From positions 16,744,758 through 16,808,757 of the forward strand of contig NC_060955.1 of NCBI RefSeq assembly GCF_910589235.1: a DNA stretch of 64,000 nt, given 5' to 3'. The notes beneath the pieces were generated by a model. It was given only the letters and a program-made list of their open reading frames with translations, had not been told where the DNA came from and did not search any database. Below are positions 48,917 to 59,404 of this stretch, piece by piece. Source of the DNA: Vespa crabro. Lineage: Eukaryota; Arthropoda; Insecta; Hymenoptera; Vespidae. Position 1 is the stretch's first letter. Each line of letters starts with the position of its first letter. The translations under genes and the position numbers were made by a program.

Positions 48917-51277
48917 ACAGTTCAACTGTATTTTTTATAATCCTAAATTCACCCAGTTTCATAGAAAATCGATCGAAAATAGGAATTAAATAATTTGTAT
49001 AATGTAGTCATCATTAAAATTGTACCGTATGATTTTCCTGAAATTTTATTCAGAACTCACTTTTTTGGGAAAATCCTGTATACGATCATTAAAAACAACG
49101 GAAATTTCTTTTATTTATATCGAACTGATATATAAAAGAACGAACATACTTATCAAATAAATACACATTACATTCACAAAAATCGTTTACGTAAAATGTA
49201 AAATGTACTTACGTTAATAATCGTTTGCTTTTAACAGGTGGTGCTTTTTCCACTAGCTGTTGACTTCTTCTTGTACTCGCCGCATTTCGTTGTGGCGGTA
49301 ACATCTCTCTCTCCTCTGATGATGTTTTTATTTCTGCTATGCATTGTTCAAAGAGAACAATTGTGAGAATATTTTTATAATATTTGATATAATTTATAAA
49401 TGTGCCAGAAGTCTAATTTATCTATAATATAGAAAGAAAAGTAATATTTTAATTTCCTATATAAATAGATACATACTTATTTGTGGAGTTTTCTTTGCAG
49501 GCACTTTAACTTTGAAACTACTAGCTGCTTTTGGTGATTTAGCAGCAGTTTTTGCTGATGTAGTTGATACTGCTGTTTGTGGAACAGCTACTGCTGGTGC
49601 AGGCGATGATGCTGGAGCATGTTCTTCGATAGGTTTACGTGTAGGCATAACTTTCTTAGTACCAAAAGATCTTCTTGGTGGTGTAGGTGCAGATCCTATT
49701 GAACCCTGCAATATACCCAATACTTCTAGTTCAACTCGATATATAGAAAGAAGTAATTGATTTAAATAGAATATAATAAAAGAATAATAACTTACCCTTA
49801 TCCTTTTAGCATCTCGAATTATTTCTTTTTCAGGATCATCTAAGCCAATAGGTTCTTTGAAGAACGTAAAATTATCTATTGTTAATTCTCTTGAATGAAC
49901 TACAATAAAAAAAGAAAAAAAAAAAAAAAAGGAAAAAAAGGAAAAAAAAGAAAAAAAAGAAAAAAATAAAATAAAAAAATAAAATAAATAAAAAAAGAAA
50001 CAAAAAACATAAAAAAAGAAGAATTAGTGAAAGAATTGTAAATATAAAGTGCATTAATTTATACAAAAAATATTGATTTTTCATATGAATTAACTTACGG
50101 AATTCTGCAACTTCTCTAAAACTTCTTACTTTTTTTCCCTTTGGTGTATAATAATATATATCAGCCATTCGTTTAAGGCTAGAATCATTACTAGCTCTGA
50201 ATACCAGTTCTCGTTTCCATCCATACTTGAATGGTTCCTTAAAAGCTGGATTTGACATATCTATTGCTGATTTTTGTTTTAGCGCACTCCCTGGACTTGC
50301 ACCACGCGATAAACGACCCCCTTTAGATTTTAATGATATTGCAGATGGACTACTGGTTGTAGATGATGAATTTACAGACTTAATAGATGATTCTTCGGTT
50401 TTCTGCTGTTCTATTTCTAATTCTATACTATTCGCTATACCGATAGAATCTGTATCAGATTCTCTTTCTTTTTTGATTTTATCAATATCAAATATTTGTT
50501 CCATATCATATATAAGCATTTTATTTTCATCAGAGTCTTGATCGTCATCCTTTTTACCATCAAAGTTCCTTTTTGGCACCAAATACCTACAGCGTTTCGT
50601 AAGTTGAGCCTCTGCAATTTCTGCCTCAGCTATAGGCAGAAAGAAAAGATAGATTCAAATAAGGAAATAAGATCAAGACGATCTAGTTACAAACAAGCAT
50701 AAAACATTAATAACCCTTTGTTCATCATTTGTTAAAAGTCAGGATTGCCGGAAAAAAAAGGAAAAAAAAAAGAAAAACAAAAGAAAAAGAGAGAAAATGA
50801 TATTATTGAATATAAAAAAGAAAGTTTACCGATGAGCTTTTTTAATACATGACTTCCCGTTTCGAGTTCATCGACTTCTTGTAAATCGAATCCATTAAAC
50901 TCGGTGGATTCCTCAGAACTAGCATCGTCAGGTTCCGAAAATTTACGCTTTCGTCCACCCCTCGTTGTGGAAAGGCTAACATCATTCTCGATACTACTCG
51001 TTGAATTGGCCTTGAACTTGCGCAATTTAGTTTTGATCGTCGTCGAAGGGGTCTTCTTCGTAGAACCCTTCAAATCACCGTTCACTTCTTGGCCGTCCAT
51101 ATCAGAGGCGATCTCAGCGACAGTCTCGGCGACGGTCTCGGCGACAGTCTCGGCGATGGTCTCGGCGACGGCCGTTTTGTTCTCAGACTCCTGTAAATCC
51201 GGCATACTAACACTGTTTAGGTTAGAAACGTCGCGCGCCACTTTAGCGTTCCCGCCATTCACATTGGTTCCATCCAT
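44292..51277 (-). CDS. MBD-PHD-F-box-LRR protein (putative SCF substrate receptor on chromatin)
   Basis: Ten phase-consistent exons: 50830-51277, 50099-50629, 49796-49899, 49477-49705, 49213-49336, 48508-48655, 47475-48337, 45222-45789, 44578-45139, 44292-44458; 1247 residues. In order: an Ala/Glu/Thr/Val repeat (about residues 28-45) and nuclear-type basic stretches; an MBD (about 280-350: YGWKRELVFR, ADIYYYTPKGKKVRSFREV, LTIDNFTFFKEP); a C4HC3 PHD-like finger (about 485-530: EPCSIRC, LQCRVC, YHPEC, YICKNC); a Ser/Thr-rich linker; an F-box (about 832-875: LLRIFQYLKVQELLRAARVCKMWRDLA); and leucine-rich repeats to about 1195. The MBD keeps Arg, Asp-x-Tyr and a second Arg at the positions that contact methyl-CpG in MeCP2. 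Predicted role: recruiting an SCF ubiquitin ligase to chromatin. A Drosophila counterpart may be six-banded, but I am not sure of that. Confidence 0.9.
45895..45936. repeat. (AT)n microsatellite
   Basis: AT run in the 1.7-kb intron that separates the linker exon from the F-box exon. Confidence 0.9.
46513..46575. repeat. (CATA)n microsatellite
   Basis: About 15 CATA units, same intron as the AT run at 45895. Confidence 0.9.
48883..48911. repeat. poly(A) tract
   Basis: About 29 A bases in the intron between the 48508-48655 and 49213-49336 exons. Confidence 0.85.
49914..50000. repeat. A-rich low-complexity tract
   Basis: On the minus strand this is the long pyrimidine tract preceding the acceptor of exon 49796-49899. 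Confidence 0.8.
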
Positions 51278-52368
51278 CCTGCGGTCCCCCCTCCCGCGGG
51301 ACCAACACGCGACTCGTCTTTAGCCCTATCCTCGGTTATAAAGAAGAACGCTGGGAAAGGGAGTGGGAAGGAGGAAGAGAGAGAGAGAGAGAGGCAAAGA
51401 GGAAGAGAGGGAGAAAGAGGGAAAAAGAGAGTGAGAGAGAAATAGATTGAAAGACAGAAAGAGAAAGAGAGACGACAAAGAAAGATCAAGCGAGAGAGCA
51501 AGAGAAAAAAGGGATACAACGAGAAAAAGGGCGGGAGGAACAATGGGGAAATAAAAAGATACAATGAATTCGATGTTTTTACCCCTTAGTAACGATCGTT
51601 CGAATAAAAAAAACGTTTCAGAGATATAGAAAAAATGCAACGTAGACACAACCGTCTTACGCGTCTAGATAACGCGAACCCGCGCTCATCTGTCCGCGGA
51701 TGCGCATAACACGCGCGCACACACCGCCACTACGCGCTATTTACACGAATGCCAGGCCCCGTCTTCTCGACTTCTCGACCTCTTCTCGTTCATCACGTTT
51801 AAACGATTTTATCGTTTATCCAAACACTGTTTCTCACTTCATTCGAACTAATTTTTAACCTAGAAATCCGTAAGTCCAACTAATGATAACGACTTTCCGA
51901 TGACGAAAAGGAAAATGAAAACTCTGGGGAGGTGCGGAGCGTCCGTGGAATGCAAAACCGGAAACGATACCGAAGAGTATACTCTTTGGGTGGCTTTCTA
52001 CAGTAAACTGCTTCCTGTTGTTGACTGTTCAGTCATGTCCTAGCAACTGTCCAATCAGAATTCTGCTTTTCTATATATGCTTTCTCTCTCTTTGTTATAT
52101 ATATACATACTTTCTTATTATATAGTAAAATGTTTTATAATGATTAATTCTTTATACGCACGTGCAATGTAAGAAATGCAATTGGTTAACTTTTTATACT
52201 TCTATTTAAATACAAATTGTTGCATTTTTATTTTTATCCTATCGTCTATGTAATTGGATCAGGTTCTATCTTCTTCGTCATTGGCTGCAATACGAGACAT
52301 TAACAACTTCTGCATAATTTCGTAAAATTAAATGCAAGCTTTTAAAACGAGCGTTCGTTCCATTGGTC

Positions 52369-52373
<5 letters not shown>

Positions 52374-52431
<58 letters not shown>

Positions 52432-52432
52432 T
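52374..52432. repeat. compound (AT)n(AC)n microsatellite
   Basis: AT run changing to AC at about 52411. Confidence 0.9.
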
Positions 52433-53248
52433 CTTGGTCTTATTAATAAAAAAAAACAAAAATTAAACAATTTATATACGATCATGGTAGTGCATATGTA
52501 TGTAATTACTATGAAAAATTCTTTTTTTTTTCTTTTTAACTACTGCTAGCAATATTCTTGAATAGAAAAATAAATCAAGTAATAATTTGTTAAATTTTTC
52601 AATAAATTATCTAGAAATAGGAAAAACAAAATGTCTGCCAACATACCTGCATATATGTATGTATCTATTGAATTGACTCGACTATTGCGCCACACACCCA
52701 CGCGCGTTCATGCAACACCCGAGAAACATACGGTCATTATCCCATTTCTCTCTGCAAGTTACGATATAACATAAGGTCTGTGCTAAACGACGCGGAGATA
52801 ATAAGTCAAATAAAATCGACTCGTTCAGTGTATTTCTCTTTTTTTTTTGTTTTCACTATTACTCGACAGATAAATTGTTATATTACGATGACGTCCGTTT
52901 AAAGTTCAACTCACTACTTGTGAATAATATATACAAGGTGTGTAGCGTGAAAGTTTATAATAATTAATTTGAATTACGTATCAGTGTAAAAATTACGAGT
53001 ACGCTCGAATATATATATATATATATATATATGGTTGCAAAAAAGTTGAGAAATAACAATCATAATATATATAATATATATATATAAAGAAAAATACGTT
53101 ATATTAATTGGCTTCTTTTGCTTTTTTGTAGTGTAAATAAATGGCATTAGTAAATAAAAATTTTTCTATATTTCGTAAAATGTAACACAATTATCAAACA
53201 AAATTTTCTCGACAGAATTTTATTTAATATTAAATTAAAGATAAAAAG

Positions 53249-53251
<3 letters not shown>

Positions 53252-53308
<57 letters not shown>
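53252..53308. repeat. (AT)n microsatellite
   Basis: AT run about 100 bases upstream of the first GPATCH2 coding exon. Confidence 0.9.
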
Positions 53309-53309
<1 letters not shown>

Positions 53310-53426
53310 TGCAAAAAATTTTTTTATTTTATTAAATTTTTTTATTTTATTAAATGTTCAATTAGTTTCTAAATATTCGTGTTGTAACTTTCATATTTGT
53401 TTCATAGAATTAAACGCATCCTTCAA

Positions 53427-55296
53427 ATGGAGCGTGTTCTAAAAGCAGTACCTGCAGACTTAAGAGTAAAAATGGAGGCACTTGTGCATGATCTGACCCT
53501 TGCCCTTGAAGAAAGCAGTAACAGTGCTAACGTCAGACGTAGATGGGGTATAAGGAGGAGAGCTCGTTCTACAGGGAATATTCGTAAGTGTAAGGACATA
53601 TAAAACAATAGAAAGTAATCAAATTTTGAGAACAATAAGGATTATAAAAACAAAAGTTGAAGACATGGAATGCCACCCGATCTAATCATATGACATAACA
53701 TCAGTTACAGTTCGCTTCTACAAGGCATACAGAGGGTCATTACCAAGATTGTCTTTCTATAAATATCAATGTACAAGAAGTTAAATTACAGTTCACATGT
53801 AATCTTTAAATAATAGTTTAGTAAAGATTAAAGATATAGCCACTTAATAAGAATTGCATTTTTTTCCAGCATCACTCAATATAAGTAAGCACTCGGATGA
53901 CAGTTCATCTTCTATCTGTGATATCCGCATTTTGAAAAATTCTACACCTTCTAAATATCAATCCGACAGCGATGACACAAATCAAACAAAAAGATTTGCA
54001 CGGTTTTCCAACCTAAATAATGTGAGCAACATAGAGAGTGATTCTGTCAATGAAAATTTCATACCAAGGACCAACACGAGACGTAAGAGAAAATTCAAAA
54101 AGATGGCTGTTGATTCTGATTCAAATCCATCAACATCTCAAACAGTTACTATTATGTCAACTACTTTAGGCGGAAAAAAGCGAGTTCTCAGGAATGATTG
54201 TAAAAATAAATATGGAGCCATATGGTAATATTTTGTGATTCCACGAAGTTCTAATTAATCCTAACTAAATTATTTATTAAATTTTATTATTTTTAGGTGT
54301 GGCAAACGTAAGAGATCATGCAGAGAACGTTCTACCGACTGTGAAATGCGTTCTTTGAAACCAAATAGAACCTCGAAATCAAAAATTCGAGGAAAAATAC
54401 AAGGTGAAGATACTGTAGATTGCTCACGTATATCAAGTTCAAGTATTTCTTCTAGCGATTCCGAAAATGGTATAATCACAAATGACGAGGATCGTGAAGG
54501 TAAATAAATCGTAAGAAGTGCGATACATAATTATCATGTAAAAAAATATTATCGTAGTACTTAATTATCGTTTACTTTTCCTATCTTAGGAGATGACGAA
54601 CAATCTGATTGGATAGTTGAATCAAATTGGTGGGACGATGGAGACAGCACAAGTGAAGACAAATTAGGAACAGATTCGACATTCCAAATGATATTACATG
54701 GTAGCTTTGAACATTCTACTGATGAAAGTAGAAAAAGATATAGACAAAGAGTTAAACGAATTCGTGAAGGTCTCACTGGTAGAGAAATTCGTGCTGGTCG
54801 CCGTCACGTCGACAATAAACCTGGATATTCCATAATTACTTCGGCAAATGAGAAAGTATCAAGATTTCTACAAGATCCAACTCAAAGTGAACTTAAATTA
54901 CATCCTATGCGTCAAGCCGAACGGGAGAAGCTACGTCGTCTTGCAAATTTATACAGTTTAAGTTTAAAAGGTGATTTAGGTTGTCCAATATTATATAAAA
55001 CACGACACACAACTCAAGCTGTATGCGTAGATCAAGTATCGTTAAACAGATTCTCTGATTACAAAAGATTAAGGAAGACACCTCCGAACTCACCTAATCC
55101 TGATTCAATGATGCAATGTCAGGAACAACATATTTCTAGTACAAATTTTGGTTCACAAATTGTACAACAAACGCAAGATACATTGCCACTGCAGTCTATA
55201 AGTTTTCCACAGTTTGAGTGGGATTCTAACAATATGGAAATTGAGATACATGGAAAGCCAAAGTTTCAAGACTTTGGGCATTCAAAGTCGAGTTAA
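53427..55296 (+). CDS. GPATCH2: GPATCH2-like protein without a G-patch
   Basis: Four exons in phase (53427-53583, 53870-54224, 54297-54499, 54590-55296) give 473 residues. The assignment rests on three blocks that match GPATCH2: the N-terminal KMEALVHDLTLALEESSNS, the RKRKFKKMAVDSD basic block, and GDDEQSDWIVESNWW followed by FQMILHGSFEHST. Between them are basic and serine-rich nuclear-type stretches. Downstream is IREGLTGREIRAGRRHVDNK and a low-complexity end. The glycine-rich G-patch that closes the vertebrate protein is not seen before the stop, nor in the 800 bases after it. Vertebrate GPATCH2 is nuclear and linked to RNA helicase stimulation; without a G-patch that activity is doubtful. 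The first ATG in the exon is taken as start; an upstream exon is non-coding or unseen. Confidence 0.88.
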
Positions 55297-56102
55297 ATTA
55301 TGTGTTCTTTTTTATTAGTTTGTTTTTCAATATTTAAGTAGACGATTAACCTGCTTTCTATAAATAAGATTAGTATATATTCTAGAATTGATGTATTATA
55401 CCAAACGTGTTAGACTTTTGCGAACGGAATTCGTTCAAAAATTGACATTTTTATATAGGGTTTATCATTCTATTGTAGTCCAGCTTTGAAATGTCTATAT
55501 GAATTTATATAAATGTATAAATTTGTACAAAATATGAAATAATGAATAAGTTAATTTGCTGCGTATAGAGTGAGTTTTATGATTCTAAATGTAAATAATA
55601 ATTTGTACTTTTTTTTTATTAGTCTAGTAACAAAAAACCTTAACTCAAATGAAAATTAGAGTGTGCGGATCACCTATTAATACTACACATTATATGAATT
55701 TAAAAAGAACAACAATTAAAGAAGGCATCTTTTTTTTATAATAATTAGGGAAACAATCATTGGACTGATTTCTTTGAATATTACAGCATTTGTTATACTC
55801 AATTAATGACACACGTTAAAACTTAAGTTAAAAAATGTATCTTACATTAAAAATCATATTTGAATAATTCAAGCATGACTGATTTTGTTTAACATCAGGA
55901 TGAATGCGTATCTGTAATAATATAATAAAAACTTAATACATATTACTCATACTTTAAAATATCAAATTTATATCTATAATTTTCATGACATTTGATAACA
56001 TATAAATGAAATGCAATATTTTAATATTTTAACTTCTCCTATAGTAGGGTTATATAATATTTTAATACGCTTTATAAATTGAACATACATTTTTTTCCAA
56101 CA
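55297..56102. other. convergent 3' region, GPATCH2 / TIMM9
   Basis: AT-rich 3' UTR and spacer. I looked here for a G-patch exon and saw none. Confidence 0.5.
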
Positions 56103-56490
56103 TTAATTTCTTCCCAATTTTTTTTCAGCTGCTAATACATTTTCATTGGCAATCATTTGAAACTCTTGGAATCGTTGCGAGACTCTTTGATTCATTTTTA
56201 AATATTTTTCCATGCAGTTAAGAGCACATTTTTCTTCCTTCGCTTTTACATCTCGTGTAGTAAAATCAGTTATACAGTCGATAAAACAAATCTCTGAGAG
56301 TTTGTTGTACGACATTATGAAGTCTTTAAACTGTAATTATACAAATATAAGCAATTATTTTTTAATACTAAAAAGAATAATTGTAAAAACGTAAAGATAA
56401 TATCAATCTAAAAATAGATTTTTGTATTCAATAAATACATACAGACTTGATTTCTTCTGTATTTACTTCAGTAGGAACTTGCATAGCCAT
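56103..56490 (-). CDS. TIMM9: TIMM9, mitochondrial intermembrane-space import chaperone
   Basis: Small Tim that pairs with Tim10 to escort hydrophobic carriers across the intermembrane space. Two exons (56443-56490, 56103-56330) give 91 residues, near the usual 89. The twin CX3C signature is intact as CFIDC and CALNC, spaced by ITDFTTRDVKAKEEK. Flanking KDFIMSYNKLSE and MEKYLKMNQRVSQRFQEFQ also match Tim9 rather than Tim10. The start is the first of two nearby ATGs (MAMQVPTEVN). It converges with GPATCH2. Confidence 0.96.
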
Positions 56491-56658
56491 ACCGTTTAAT
56501 TTATTTATTTATATATTTCTTATTCAAAGATTAATATTGACATAAATAAATTCTAGGTTAGAATTTATTGTATACAAGTAGGCACATGCTCATATTACAC
56601 AACACAAATCCATATCTAAAGCCTCTAATATTGCCATAGTATTCATCATTAGAATAAA

Positions 56659-56703
56659 CCAATCAGAATCCATTCCAATGCCATACCAAAAGCAGTAGCC
56701 AAT
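56659..56703. promoter_or_regulatory. three CCAAT boxes upstream of TIMM9
   Basis: CCAAT at 56659-56663, 56675-56679 and 56699-56703, 170-215 bases 5' of the TIMM9 start codon. Triple NF-Y spacing is typical of housekeeping promoters; function is inferred. Confidence 0.4.
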
Positions 56704-58042
56704 CAAACTACTCCATATTGTAAGTTAGTTTCTATTATTTTCTATCTATAGCTTTCTCTGATACAATGGAATGAACCAATTAGGAACAGAAAGAACTCAG
56801 AAAAAGAGAGAAAAAAGAAATGTTTTATACTTCGCAGTGCTGTACTATACGATTTCTAAATTCGTGTTAAATATTCTTATAAGTTGTATAAAAGTGGAAA
56901 AAATGCTTCCTCGCAGAACAAAATAAGTTCATCTAAGCTGTCTAAGGTAATTTTATTAAAACTTTATCCTATTAAATATAAAGTATATATAAAAAATATA
57001 ATACTATAATAAACAATCGTTATTTTTATTATTAAAACTTTTAATATTTTTTTTTAATAAGACGAAACAATAGAACATATTAGTTCAAAGAGAAATATAA
57101 AATAAATTTTCAAAAATATAAAATTATATTATTCGAAATTCATATATATATATATCTTTTTTTGTGTTTTTCTCAAGCATATATCTACGATAAATTGCTT
57201 TAACAACGGAAACGTATTGAGAACAGGTGATGAACGAATGTTCCCTTTCGAAACCCGATTATTCAACCGTTACAACCGTTACAAATTAAGACGAAAATGT
57301 CAATTAGATATTTAAATTCTTTATTCGTACTTTTTATTTATATTGACGAAATTATAATTAAATCATGTAATTTGTTTAATAGCATATTGTTAATATTTTT
57401 TGTCAAACTATTGTGACGAACGAATAATGAACACGCGCGTTTTTAATTGGAAACTTATTACAACGCCAGATGGCGCCACCAAAAAGTGTTTTGCTACTCG
57501 ATTTCTACATTTATGTAGAATTGGTGCCATTAGCGCCACGAACGATACTTATGTATGGGTCTTGACTAAACAAATTATAGACTTTGTTTATACAAGATAA
57601 AAGATGTAACTTTTATTAAAAATATATAAATTTAACAAGATTGCGAACAAAACGTGGCACGGTTTTATCTAGGCGTCTATTGAAAATATATTTTTTTGTT
57701 TCTTTCATTTCTTTTGTTTATGATGACTCGTCGCGCCCTCTTCTTAACGCATCGATAAAGTAGGAATTATCAATCCGCCACAGTTTCTAACTTTCTTACT
57801 TATAACGACCTGCATTGACTAGATCTTTTTTTTTAATTCATTTAAAAATAATATCGATCTTTTTCAATTTTTTTTAACCAATAAATTTTGAATGTCTATA
57901 TTCTAAGTGAAACGACGTATGTTTAAATATTTTTCAGTGAAATTAATCGAAAGTGTTAATCGTCATCTCGGAAGAAGTTTGAAAAGTGCAATCTTATTAC
58001 AGAAAAAAGAGAACAAAAAAAAGATCGAGAAAAAATTGTTAA
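56704..58042. other. intergenic sequence, no gene seen
   Basis: AT-rich with a GC-richer patch at 57410-57560 that has two GGCGCC/GGCGCT-type motifs. The stretch from about 57780 leads into the possible exon at 58043. Confidence 0.45.
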
Positions 58043-58281
58043 ATGTCTTCACTCAAAAAATTTGAAATGATGAAAAAAAGAGAAAATAAAATCTACGTTG
58101 AATCCACGAACAGCGAAAGTTACGAGGAACAAACCGATCCTATCACGACTCTACGTAAGGAAATTCAAGATTGGAGGAATTATAAAGAGTTTAACGATAT
58201 GGACGTTTATACCACGAGCAACCAGAAAAATGAATTGCCCGAATCGCAGAATGAAAATATTTACTCAAACGACGAAGTAAT
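58043..58281 (+). CDS. possible first coding exon of an unknown gene
   Basis: 79 codons from ATG end at a strong AT|GTAAGT donor (intron from 58282). The product starts MSSLKKFEMMKKREN and is charged, with QTDPITTLRKEIQDWRNY reading like a coding, possibly helical segment. No family recognised. A possible later exon at 61629 needs phase 1 while this one leaves phase 2, so at least one further exon would be needed to join them. It may instead continue beyond the window. Confidence 0.4.
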
Positions 58282-58287
58282 GTAAGT

Positions 58288-58654
58288 AGAAAATATTTGT
58301 TTATTTTTGCTTGTTTTTCTCTTTTTTTTTCCTTTTTTTTTTTTACTCTTACTATTATTCCGAAGTTTGTATCATTTTTTTTTTACGAAGAAAAATAATA
58401 ATAATGCATATAATAAAATACGATTACACAAGTAACATTAAGTTGATTAATATATATATATTAGAAGTATGGCCGCATTCGTGATACTTCTGAATAGAAA
58501 ATATTTGATTTTTTTCTGTTCTTTTTTTCTTGTTTGTTTTCTTCAAGGTTTGTATCGTCTTTTTTTACCAAGAAAGATAATTCTTATAATAATTTATAAT
58601 GTGTGCGATAAAATATGATTACACAAGCAACATTAAGCCTATTTTTCTCTCTCT

Positions 58655-58701
<47 letters not shown>

Positions 58702-58999
58702 AATATATATAGAGTAATATAATGTATATACAGCAAGAAATATAACCGCATTCGTAGCACTTTTGAATAGAAAATATTTGAATATTTTCCTTTTTGTTCT
58801 TTTTTTTGCTGTTTATTTTTATTTCAAAGTTGTAACATTTTTTTTCTATCTAGAGAAATAATCCGTATAGTAATTTATACTACGTAGGATAATAGATTAC
58901 ACAAATAGCATTGATCTATATAAAGTCGATTATTATGCACATACATGTCCTAAGAAGTATCGCCACGTTCGTTGCACTTTTAATACGTGTCTATTTATA
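58288..58999. repeat. imperfect triplication, about 210-270-base units
   Basis: Three units each open with AGAAAATATTTG (58288, 58496, 58769). They share a T-rich stretch, then GAAAxATAAT-type sequence, GATTACACAAxxAACATTAAG or close variants, and (C/G)CGCATTCGT(G/A)xxACTT(C/T)T before the next unit. The third is the most diverged. The first unit overlaps the donor site of the possible exon at 58043. Confidence 0.75.
58657..58697. repeat. (AT)n microsatellite
   Basis: AT run inside the second unit of the 58288-58999 repeat, which accounts for that unit's extra length. Confidence 0.9.
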
Positions 59000-59349
59000 G
59001 AGACATATTTGGATTATAACACAAAATTTAATACAGATATCAAAAATAATTTTTATCGTATCGATTTTGTTGATGATATTCGAAATTTGATATTTTCGAA
59101 AATATCGATTATTCTTTTTTGAAGAACGAACGATGCAAACGATGTCTCGAAAAGTGAAAGTTCCATTAATATGATTCTTGATACTTTTTTTTTATTGTAA
59201 AATGCACCGACATATATACATATAACCTATTCATATATTATAAGTGCTAATAATACCTCTGATGATAATAATTATATAGTGTAATAATGATAATTTATTC
59301 GGGAAACGATTTATCATGACAAAGTTCGAACCTGATGTGATAACATCAT

Positions 59350-59404
59350 AGTGCATTTATAGTGCACTTATAGCGGATTAATGGCGCATTTACAGTGTAG
59401 TTAT
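59350..59404. repeat. 11-base degenerate tandem repeat, five units
   Basis: Units at 59350, 59361, 59372, 59383 and 59394: AGTGCATTTAT, AGTGCACTTAT, AGCGGATTAAT, GGCGCATTTAC, AGTGTAGTTAT. The period is exact, near one helical turn, with no indels. Confidence 0.75.

Larger units (their letters stand above)
51278..53407. other. divergent promoter region, MBD-F-box gene / GPATCH2
   Basis: GC-richer from 51278 to about 52080 with CpG clusters and CCAAT at 52051-52055. Further right it is AT-rich, with an AT/AC microsatellite (52374-52432) and AT runs at 53009-53032 and 53252-53308. The GPATCH2 5' UTR is spliced (acceptor at 53406-53407), so its first exon should lie here. Confidence 0.5.

Noticed and set aside
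54905..55093. Antisense frame in the last GPATCH2 exon
   Set aside because: Shadow of the conserved GPATCH2 coding frame.
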